A DNA stretch of 64,000 nt from Triatoma infestans (lineage: Eukaryota; Arthropoda; Insecta; Hemiptera; Reduviidae). Below, piece after piece: positions 57,701-64,000 of the stretch; position 1 is the first letter of the stretch; the number at the start of each line of letters is the position of its first letter. The position numbers and the translations under genes are program-made. Location: NCBI GenBank assembly GCA_011037195.1, contig JAAEAF010003518.1, positions 97,908-161,907 of the forward strand. Direction: 5' to 3'. Under the pieces are notes generated by a model, which was not told where the DNA came from, ran no database searches, and was given only the letters and a program-made list of their open reading frames with translations.

Positions 57701-60700
57701 ATGTATTACATGTTCATGAAATATGTCTCTACTTATAAATCAATAACTATAAATGGATAATAGTCCATAACTAAAATATTAAATAAAAAATGTATGTAGA
57801 AGTATATATCCTTCAAGGACAAAATAGAAGTCAAGGTAGCGAAGATACCACTGCAGTAGAATTCCGCTGAACTCTATTCAAAATTTATACAAACTTTTAA
57901 ATGACGTAACATGAAAATTTTTATATTCATAATTAAATGGTGTGAAAATAAATTAATAAAAGATATAAATGACGAAAGGAAAAGATAATAAGGAGAATGA
58001 AAATTTAATTTCCAAAAATAAATACAACTTGAAAGCCAAATTTTTTATTGATTTACTAATAATAAATTGGCCTTTTACACCCTCGAGATCATGTTTGCCC
58101 ATGCGAACGCAAGCAAATGTGTCAACTGAACAAGGGTTATAAATACTTTTATACAGAATACATTTTTTTGGGGAGGCACCTATTTGGTAAAAAGCGAACG
58201 TTTCTCACGTGTAAAAGCGAACAAACTTTTTCTCATAGGAGAGCAGTAAGGTGGGTTCTACGGGGTTATTTTGGGGGATAGGGGAGGATTCCTGGGGGTG
58301 TTGAAAAACGTAAAAACGATTCTACGCATGTTGCCAATGTCATATGACAGATACCGTTTGAATTCTTTTTTATTTACGTGTTAAAAGTTGTTATTTTCCG
58401 CAAAAATTGTTACAACTATCACGAAATTTTTACTTTGATTAATCATTTACTTAATTATGTTCCCTAAACTTCTTTACCTCTCATTTGTTATTACAAATAT
58501 TATATATATATATTCCAAGTAGATTTTATTTTGCATTGTTAATTACTAGGGACGTAATTATAATTTGAATATAATATTATCTTTAGAATTTTTATATTTG
58601 TTTTGTTTATTTTGTAGGAATTCTACTTTTGTATGATTTATTATATTATAATCGTATTATATTTTAAAGTATGATATAATTATATTATATTTATATGGCA
58701 ATTAATCTTGTAACTGGGTAATACCCGTAAATAAATAAATATTATTGAAAAAAAAAAAGACTAAGCGCAAAGGTGGCAGCCGAAGAAATTTGTGCAGAAA
58801 TCAATTTTATTTCAATTAGTTTTCCAAGTAAATTCATTTTCAGGAGGATTTTTGAGGGGAGGAGTGGGGGAAACTCTTTTCCCGCAAAACGTATTAAAAC
58901 TGTAGATTGCAATTAATCGTATTAAAACTGTGTATATTTTGCAAATATTACTTCTAAATTACTTGAAATTTAATTCTACAATTTAATCAGTTTAGATATG
59001 AGTGTAGAAGAATGACTGTTAAAAATTTGAAAATCCTTCTTCCTTTAATATATATAAAAAAAAAAATCTGGTGTGAAACACTCATATGACTTTCTCTTAC
59101 TCCAGTTTTTGTAACTATAAAATTGACAAATTTTAATTAAACTTCGATATTTTTACTCAGTTGATATATAAAATATAAAGGCGGTGGGGTACATATTAAT
59201 ATTAGTTCCTTTAGCAGGTAGAAATAGAACGTGTTTTACACTGTTATCCAGAATGGAAAGCCAAAACACTATACAAACTCACATAACATTTAAAAATTGT
59301 AATGGCACAGATTCTACAAAACATTCAAAAATGAATTGTTTTGGAAAAATGTTTAATTTAAAACCAATAGGAACTGTGCAAATTAGTATTCCAAAATTTA
59401 AACAAAAACATTATAGCGATTTTTGAGAAAATTCCAAAAATTACAGAAGCCAATTCTATAAAGTTGCCCTACCGAGGTTACCTAATTTTCTTTATGGAAA
59501 TGTAGTAATATACCTAAGATGCATCAATATTATATAGGTAAATATAATATAAATATAACTCGTTAATTTGCTCTAGAATATTTTACAATTCCTTGGCAAA
59601 GGAGTAGTATAAATTATATTTATGTACATTAAATCAAAACTTAGTTCCCTTTTTTAATACAATACTAATAATGTTGAAAAATAAACAAAACTTAATGTAA
59701 TGAAATAGTAATAGTAAAATAATTAAAAAGTTAATACAATTGTTATACCCTAACTGTCGATAAATAAAATAAGTCACTAAACACAAAAGCAAACTTTGAC
59801 TAGGAGGATTCTTAAAAGTACAAGTAAAAAATAAATAGAAAGAATATTAAAAAAAAGAAAATAGTAATATACTGGCCTCAATACACAGGTAATTCATTGT
59901 AATAAAATTACTAAGTCAATTTTCTATTTGTTGTGGTGTGGAGTGTGAAACTAAGTTTGCTCTGTGCGAGTCGGTGTTGTCACACTGTCTAAAAAACGCA
60001 TCCTGAAGATGGGTGAACGCCCGAAACCGGTCGATGACCACAAAATGAAGCAGGCTACCACGGAAAATGTCTCTGATCAATTTTCTATTTTTTAAAGTTG
60101 CAGACAGAAATTTAAACAGCGAATTTACTTTTAACATATTTAGGCAACTAAAACACAAATCAGAGATAATGTTTCATTTAAAACAAGGTCATTTAAGTTC
60201 AACGTAGGTTCACTTCAACGTTGAAGTGAACTCTCTAAACGAACTTGGTTAATTTGCTCTAACGATGAATGAAAATCCGAAACCGGTCAGGAAGAACATA
60301 AATATGCATGCTACGACGGATAAAATACCAGATGTTATCCAGCATTGCGGATCCATCCACATATTCAACAAATGGCAAGACATTCAAACAGAAAGTGCTG
60401 GATGTCGTCCTTCTTTATTAAGTTCGCAATTATGGCAGACCCCCTCCGGATAGAATACAAATCTTCTTCCACGCAATAAAATTCTACTAAATTTTTTACC
60501 GGCAAGTCTGATCTCTGCCAGTACCCTTATCTTTTCAATATCACACTTTATACCACAGGTATTCCTCTGTTTGGCCCAAACGGCTAATTGGTCTGTAACA
60601 TGTATTATAAAAACTATTCACAACCGAGTTTACATCAGTGCAGAATATTATATAGGTGATAAGTGGTAAAACCATACAATGAACGCAATTCTTACTTTAG

Positions 60701-63538
60701 AGAAAAGCTGAACGTTACTATTACCCCAGAACTACCCTAAAAATCAATTTTGCCGAGAGAATGTTAGAAATAAAAGTTAAAGGAATTTAGGGGTATAGAT
60801 ACTATAGGAAGTTAAGAAGAAAATCGTTGATGACGTTTTCGAGGAACTCACGAGAAGCTGAAGAAAAAAACAGTAAAGTCGTCGCCCATCTGGTTGGTGT
60901 ATTTCGTGTCTGATGAGGTGATAGTATAGTGTTTAAGGTTCCTGCGTTTTTGAGATATTAAGTTCATACACACACAACACACACACACACCTGCGCAAAC
61001 AGACTATTTGCCAAAAATATTTTTTGGTACTCAGAGCTCCATAAAAAAGGTATTTCTGGTGAAAACTCAATTTCGAAAATCTCGTACAATTGCAATACTA
61101 AGGTGTAAGAGAAAATAAAAAGGGCTAATGATAATCAAAGATAGTTTTAAACCTGATAAATGATCCAAGTTCTTTTAATACTAATTACTAATGTGCAATT
61201 TACTCACTGATCAATAAAATAATAAAATTATAAAAAGTGGGTGAATATAAAATATTACGAAGAAATAAAACATAATTAGTGCAAAACAAATAAGTGCCAA
61301 TATTTTATTTAAGTATAAGGTAATCGTTTATTGATTCTATCGATTTAATATTTATCTTAATGAAATTTATAGCCGACAGCCAACTCCAGTATCATTTATA
61401 AATAATTTGAATAAAGAAGTGGTGAAAATTAAATTTTATAAGACAATTAAATTCATTCTTTGCTCTTATTCTGTATTTTTCATACATTAATTCATCTATA
61501 TTAATTAAAACTGAAGTTTAACATTCAATGAATCAAAACAAACAAAACCTAAATGCGCACTAAGCAGACAATTTAGAAATTATAAATTAGCCAGTCTAGA
61601 AAGAGAAATTAAGGCAATATTAGAACCACATTTTTCAGAAAACCAAAGACTAGTCGATAAAACTGCTTCACTCTCGAACCTGAGAAAGGGACCTGTTGCA
61701 ACAAAAATTTTCTATTTGTTCAAGGGGCCATAAAACATGTACTTTAAAAATCTGACCGAACACAATACTTGTTCTAACAGCATTCTGAAAAAATAATAAA
61801 AAAAGTTGCGGAACACTGAAAAAAAGTTGCATTTTCTGTTGAAGTGGATTTTTTGTACAAGAACTTCTTGTCGACTCCTTCGTGTTGAGTCGACACGAAA
61901 GAGCTTCTTACGATTTTTCGTTTTTGAAATATTTTTTTCACATATAAAATATACAGATCATTCTATACAAATTTTTTTTTTCTCAAGTTCAAACATTTTT
62001 TCAGATAAAACTTCAAATTCAAAAATTTGCCACGATTGCAAAATTTTATTCCCTAAATTTCTTAATAATTTTTATTAATACCAAATTTTAAATGATATTT
62101 GCATCATTAAAATGCGGGCCCATTAAGGAAAAAAATGGTGCAATAGCTGATTAAATGATTTCTCACAGAACATTTTTACTATTATCATATTTAGAGAAGA
62201 TTTAATTTGGATAAATTTAAATATAAAATTATATAAAATCATTATTTTATATTCAAAATCCTTACAAATTTCTGAAATATATAATGTAACTAAAAATTTT
62301 CCCAGTTCTATACCTTAATATCATTTCTTTTTGTTTGATGTAATTCATTTAAAACTTTTATTTTAAATCATATTAATATTAGAAATTCTTATATTTAATA
62401 TAAGAAAAACTCATGTTTCTTTTTCTCAATGTATAAAAAATTCAGGCAGACTGTAGCCATATCAAATATACGTACTATTATGTATTTATTTTTTAAAAAT
62501 ATAGTATTGTTTATTATTAATTACATAGTGATAGGATTTTCAGATAAAATCATCGAATCTGCACCAGCGACGGCTCCAGGTGGGCTCTCGCCCAGACTCT
62601 TCTGCACTCATCGGCGCGACCCTCTTACTCGTCAAGACATAATATTAATATGAAATAAGCTATATAATTAACAACATTGCAATTTAAAAAAAACCACAAC
62701 ATTAATTTACACACAGCTTATTAACTACCTTTGTCACTGACGGCAGAGTATAGGCACGACGCTAGAGCACCATCCAAGTTCAGGGCTAGTTGCTTCGGAC
62801 TACAACACTTTTATTGGAACGTTTTCTCAGAAAAAATCATTTTTAAAAGGTACTAGGAAAGCTGCGACGTTAAACTTCTCCTATTTTTTTTAAATTATAA
62901 TGTGTGACGCTACCGTTTATGCAACTTTAAGGGAATATTCAGTGAAAATTTCGATGTTGAAGTAAAATTGTCAAATAGAATTGTGGCAATAATAGATATT
63001 TTAACTAGATTGTATGCACAAATTCATCGATACATGTATGACCATATTCAGTACTACAATTAATAAAATAAAACTAATTCAAACTTAAAAAAAAATACTT
63101 AATAAATGTCAGAGATATTTTCCGTGATAGCCTACTTCTTTTTGTGGTCATCGAGCGGTTTCGGGAGTTCGGCCATCATCAGGATGCTTTTGTCAAACAG
63201 TGTGATGACATAGATTTGCGCAGAGCAAATCCTGATGATGGCCGGACGTCCGAAACCGGTCGATGACCACAAAAAGAAGCAGGTTGTCACAAAAAATATC
63301 TCAGATGCTTTCCAGCTCTGCGGAACCAACCACAACAATATAATAAATATAAGTGTACAATTAATGGCGTGGTTTATAACATTAATTAAAAAACGTCAAG
63401 TACTAACGGTTTATTTCGCCAAATAAAAAACCAATTTTTCACTATTTCAGCCACAAAACTAGCCTTTGAAAAGATCGCTCCATCCTGAAGATGTGATTTC
63501 TTTTTCTTTGGCCCGCGATGAAATTCTGGTATTTCTTT
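48504..63538 (-). CDS. ABC half-transporter, ABCH/ABCG-type, transmembrane half (3' part of gene, nine exons)
   Basis: Nine minus-strand exons join with consistent phases and GT/AG borders into about 430 residues ending at a stop: 63538-63408, 57306-57087, 54658-54481, 54347-54232, 54149-54079, 52231-52143, 52060-51884, 51329-51243 and 48730-48504. They form an entire ABC-2-type membrane domain: linker, helix 1, a large outer loop with Cys residues, then helices 2-6. Motifs such as GLKIAVVNEE, 'GVLVQEKLLGVLERSLVAG' and the final RALTAKGWAVTH helix pair match insect ABCH proteins (often labelled ABCG20/23), which export lipids, as in Drosophila snu. The ATP-binding half must lie upstream, past 64000. 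Frames are intact, so this is a live host gene. ABCH rather than ABCG is inference. Confidence 0.85.
48731..51242 (-). other. ABC gene intron with SINE and an unidentified GC-richer block
   Basis: This intron holds the SINE at 49488. The segment 49110-49440 is less AT-rich than its surroundings ('gcctcattatcagctactcc', 'gagcgagaacggagtggatg') and looks like an unidentified mobile element. It has no ORF or recognisable ends. The rest is AT-rich. I see no extra exon. Confidence 0.5.
49488..49682 (+). mobile_element. tRNA-derived SINE in an ABC gene intron
   Basis: It begins 'ggaagggattagcacaatgg' with a clear A box, then B box GGTTCGAGTCC at 49543, the body 'cccttagattttttctttct', and the shared tail (49635-49664) followed by 'ttaaattacaaaaaaaaa'. 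TTATAAA on both sides may be its target duplication. It lies opposite to the gene's transcription. Confidence 0.85.
51243..51329 (-). CDS. ABC transporter exon h: helix 5
   Basis: Acceptor AATTTTAG, donor GTAATT, 87 bases, phase 1 in and 1 out. FLVSMAFDKMLHATFASLGS, then VFSYFFLSG. Confidence 0.8.
51884..52060 (-). CDS. ABC transporter exon g: helices 3 and 4
   Basis: Acceptor TATTTTTAG, donor GTAAAA, phase 1 in and 1 out. VTLVEVFISHTVIQIIILGL, then a long hydrophobic run, and PIGTALLLLLQGISGIAFG. It follows exon f after a short intron (52061-52142). Confidence 0.85.
52143..52231 (-). CDS. ABC transporter exon f: helix 2 and inner loop
   Basis: Acceptor TATTACAG, donor GTGACA, 89 bases, phase 2 in and 1 out. 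LLIFYLPMSYTIGVLVQEK, then LLGVLERSLVAG. The 'QEK...GVLERS..AG' stretch is the well-conserved cytosolic loop after helix 2 in ABCG/ABCH proteins. It is the clearest family signature here. The intron that separates it from exon e holds a foldback MITE and a LOA-like fragment. Confidence 0.85.
52376..52990. mobile_element. foldback element with arms of about 100 bp
   Basis: 'tcattcttttttatttcatt' through 'attgagagggatatagtgga' (52380-52470) returns inverted at 52892-52987 ('ccgttatatccctctcaata' to 'atgaaataaaaaagaatga') with few differences. The 415-bp centre has no ORF with a known motif. It sits in the intron between ABC exons e and f. Confidence 0.85.
52995..53900 (-). pseudogene. degenerate LOA-like LINE fragment in an ABC gene intron
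   Basis: On the minus strand the RNase H block IVMLSDSQTTIKALTS and then VSSKML is clear (about 53075-53000) and lines up with LSDSQAAIRALG...NSKMV of the LOA-like element at 37987. Further upstream, scattered pieces (IVRRSMG, then a Met-Lys-Ile-Ile-Leu-x-Leu block) fit its RT thumb. Frames are broken throughout. It is much older than the copy at 37987. Confidence 0.5.
54079..54149 (-). CDS. ABC transporter exon e: Pro-Ile-Tyr-Gly segment
   Basis: Acceptor TTGTTTAG, donor GTGAGT, 71 bases, phase 0 in and 2 out. MMEPIYGETVANLNHYASPA, then III: the conserved block just before helix 2, too short to stand out as an ORF. Confidence 0.8.
54232..54347 (-). CDS. ABC transporter exon d: outer loop
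   Basis: Acceptor TTTTTTAAG, donor GTAAAT, phase 1 in and 0 out. 39 residues: NQNIGTLLNIDIFSEYIKYM, then EDLYDDCGWHKQLLYIPIR. The Pro-Ile-Arg end leads to the conserved Pro-Ile-Tyr-Gly of the next exon. Confidence 0.75.
54481..54658 (-). CDS. ABC transporter exon c: outer loop
   Basis: Acceptor TTTTAAAG (weak), donor GTAAGT, phase 0 in and 1 out. 59 residues including VWGVVHIPTNYTQSVVDKI and TISVWLDMS. Loop sequences of this form (a Trp-Gly-x-x-x-Ile/Phe-Pro block, then Val-x-x-Asp-Met-Ser) lie between helices 1 and 2 in ABC-2 half-transporters. Confidence 0.8.
54659..57086 (-). other. ABC gene intron, AT-rich, no element recognised
   Basis: I see no exon or named repeat. A minus ORF at 55811-56014 with a poly-T run (55870-55882) lies in a less AT-rich block, 55790-56030, that may be an unidentified SINE-like piece. 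56600-56790 is another such block. Confidence 0.4.
57087..57306 (-). CDS. ABC transporter exon b: helix 1 and first outer loop
   Basis: Acceptor TGTTTCAG, donor GTAAGT, phase 2 in and 0 out. MLLFLFGLPLTITLLFNIAI is the first membrane helix. GHNPTGLKIAVVNEE is a strongly conserved ABCH/ABCG segment just after it. The outer loop holds four Cys (NCLL, GCNL, GCRF region). The intron before it is about 6.1 kb. Confidence 0.85.
57307..59066 (-). other. ABC gene intron, first part, no element recognised
   Basis: AT-rich. A minus ORF at 57468-57695 lacks motifs. 58090-58330 has 'ggggttattttgggggatag', and 58700-58760 has 'aaataaataaatattattga', which resembles a LINE-type 3' end ('gggtaatacccgtaaataaa') on the plus strand, with no coding sequence left. 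Confidence 0.4.
59067..59170 (+). repeat. HINE 5' end fragment
   Basis: 'tctggtgtgaaacactcata' and 'gactttctcttactccagtt' are the family's 5' end and subterminal block. The rest is lost. Confidence 0.75.
59930..60090 (+). mobile_element. hammerhead-unit repeat, plus-strand copy
   Basis: It follows the same order as the copy at 13638: 'gtgtgaaactaagtttgctc', the hammerhead-like motif, then 'accacaaaatgaagcaggct', 'accacggaaaatgtctctga'. It lies in the large ABC gene intron. Confidence 0.55.
59998..60039 (+). ncRNA. hammerhead-ribozyme-like motif
   Basis: GCATC, CTGAAGA, T, GGGTG-AA-CGCCC, GAAA, ACC/GGT, C, GATG. Compared with the motif at 13711-13752, the only stem II change is C to T, which keeps pairing as U-G. 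Extra base and loopless stem III as before. Confidence 0.55.
60258..60370 (+). repeat. diverged hammerhead-unit copy
   Basis: 'aatccgaaaccggtcaggaa', 'gcatgctacgacggataaaa' and 'agcattgcggatccatccac' parallel the second half of the unit. The CTGANGA core is no longer present. Confidence 0.45.
60640..61118 (+). repeat. HINE copy, diverged, 3' part
   Basis: 'ataagtggtaaaaccataca', 'aatcaattttgccgagagaa', a CA microsatellite at 60966-60990 and 'tatttctggtgaaaactcaa' follow the family order. The terminal hairpin survives only as 'actaaggtgtaagagaaaat'. Confidence 0.6.
61119..63107. other. no recognisable gene; worn HINE 3' block at 61800-62060
   Basis: Mostly AT-rich. 61915-62060 ('cgatttttcgtttttgaaat', 'cagataaaacttcaaattca', 'ttgccacgattgcaaaattt') follows the HINE 3' block. 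62560-62640 and 62730-62800 are less AT-rich and unidentified. I see no ABC exon here. Confidence 0.4.
63146..63187 (-). ncRNA. degenerate hammerhead-like motif
   Basis: The CTGATGA and GAAA cores are kept on the minus strand, but stem II is mispaired and stem III plus cleavage triplet read ACC/GCTC instead of ACC/GGTC. Probably inactive. Confidence 0.4.
63227..63268 (+). ncRNA. hammerhead-ribozyme-like motif
   Basis: ATC, CTGATGA, T, a GGCCG-GA-CGTCC stem II with one mismatch, GAAA, ACC/GGT, C, GATG. Here the first core has the most common form, CUGAUGA. Confidence 0.5.
63408..63538 (-). CDS. ABC transporter exon a: linker before helix 1
   Basis: Acceptor TTGTTATAG, donor CC/GTTAGT, phase 0 in and 2 out. 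It encodes 43 residues: a basic linker (RGPKKKKSHLQDG), then ASFVAEIVKNWFFIWRNK, the cytosolic helix that leads into the first membrane segment (Asn-Trp/Phe...Trp-Arg-Asn). The upstream exon, end of the ATP-binding domain, is not in the window. Confidence 0.8.
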
Positions 63539-64000
63539 CTATAACAAAAAAGAATTCCTTAATGTTTATTAAATATCTTAATGTATTATTAAATAATACT
63601 ATAATAAAATAATTTTTTAAATTAATAACATATCTCTACAACTAAATTGATAAGATAAATTAGAATTACTAAAACTTATTTGCTATACTAAAAATCCTTA
63701 TCACATTCACATTAATAAATACTTTTGGGTCTTTTAAGGTATCCAGTCCCCAAAGTATTATACCTAATCCTTCGCAACTATTTAATTGACAGGCTATTCA
63801 TTTTAGTAAAATTCATTTCTCTTCCCTTCGCTGAAGTAATTTCATTTACGCAACCAATATACTTGCTTCAACCATCTACCAGGTCGAATAGCCTATGATA
63901 TTTTCTTTGTGGGCGATTTCCAGCATTTGTCTCCAGATATTTCAGCGGGCTTAAAAAAACCACTGAAAATCAACATATCCTTTTATATGTCACCCATATG
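63539..64000 (-). other. intron before ABC exon a; no exon recognised
   Basis: AT-rich sequence. On the minus strand an AG at about 63960 is followed by a short open stretch, but no frame resembles the end of an ABC ATP-binding domain, so I do not call an exon. Confidence 0.4.

Larger units (their letters stand above)
63108..63346. mobile_element. two hammerhead units head to head
   Basis: A minus-strand unit (63108-63227) and a plus-strand unit (63227-63346) meet near 63225, sharing the same flanking blocks as the copy at 13638 ('gctttccagctctgcggaac' at the right end). They lie next to ABC exon a, within its downstream intron. Confidence 0.6.

Noticed and set aside
60410..60610. Possible LINE RT thumb on the minus strand (QLAVWAKQRN-like reading)
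   Set aside because: A short stretch resembles the block after YADD, but no catalytic motif or neighbouring domain supports it.
63132..63338. ORF on the minus strand overlapping the hammerhead pair
   Set aside because: It arises from the inverted repeat of hammerhead units, and similar translations appear at other copies. Not a protein gene.
63940..64000. Possible further upstream ABC exon at the window edge
   Set aside because: An AG acceptor is present, but no frame matches the end of an ABC ATP-binding domain.

Overview
This is eukaryotic, AT-rich DNA from an arthropod, most likely an insect. The evidence is spliced exons with GT/AG borders, a dense mix of arthropod-type retrotransposons and DNA transposons, and an insect-style ABCH half-transporter gene. 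I see no rRNA, no tRNA gene outside SINEs, no CRISPR array and no prokaryotic gene organisation.

Layout. From 1 to about 28 kb there is no host gene I can support. This part is a graveyard of mobile elements. It holds a decayed CR1/Jockey-group LINE (168-4622), at least a dozen copies or fragments of one interspersed repeat family that looks like non-autonomous Helentrons (called HINE here), and tRNA-derived SINEs. It also holds foldback elements, a deleted pogo/Tigger-like transposon (17735-18890), Jockey 3' ends, and units carrying hammerhead-ribozyme-like motifs. From 26.6 to 46.5 kb lies a stack of nested retrotransposons whose order can be read from target-site duplications. LINE-A (28823-37576) is split by LINE-B (29749-36452, minus strand, I-clade-like with RNase H). 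Next to it a Ty3/gypsy element is split by a LOA-like LINE (37987-43598). None of these copies has fully intact reading frames.

The only clear host gene runs on the minus strand from 63538 to 48504. Nine exons encode the whole transmembrane half of an ABC transporter of the ABCG/ABCH type, with frame and intron phases intact to the stop codon. The ATP-binding half must lie beyond position 64000. Its introns, one about 6.1 kb long, hold SINE, LINE, foldback, HINE and hammerhead-unit insertions.

Points worth a second look: hammerhead-like motifs in a Penelope-like setting; a SINE family whose 3' tail matches the 3' end of LINE-B, which may be its mobilising partner; the Helentron-like repeat with subterminal inverted repeats, internal tandem units and a terminal hairpin; and a gypsy reading frame that stays open across the LOA insertion point. 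All identifications come from reading the sequence. No database search was run.
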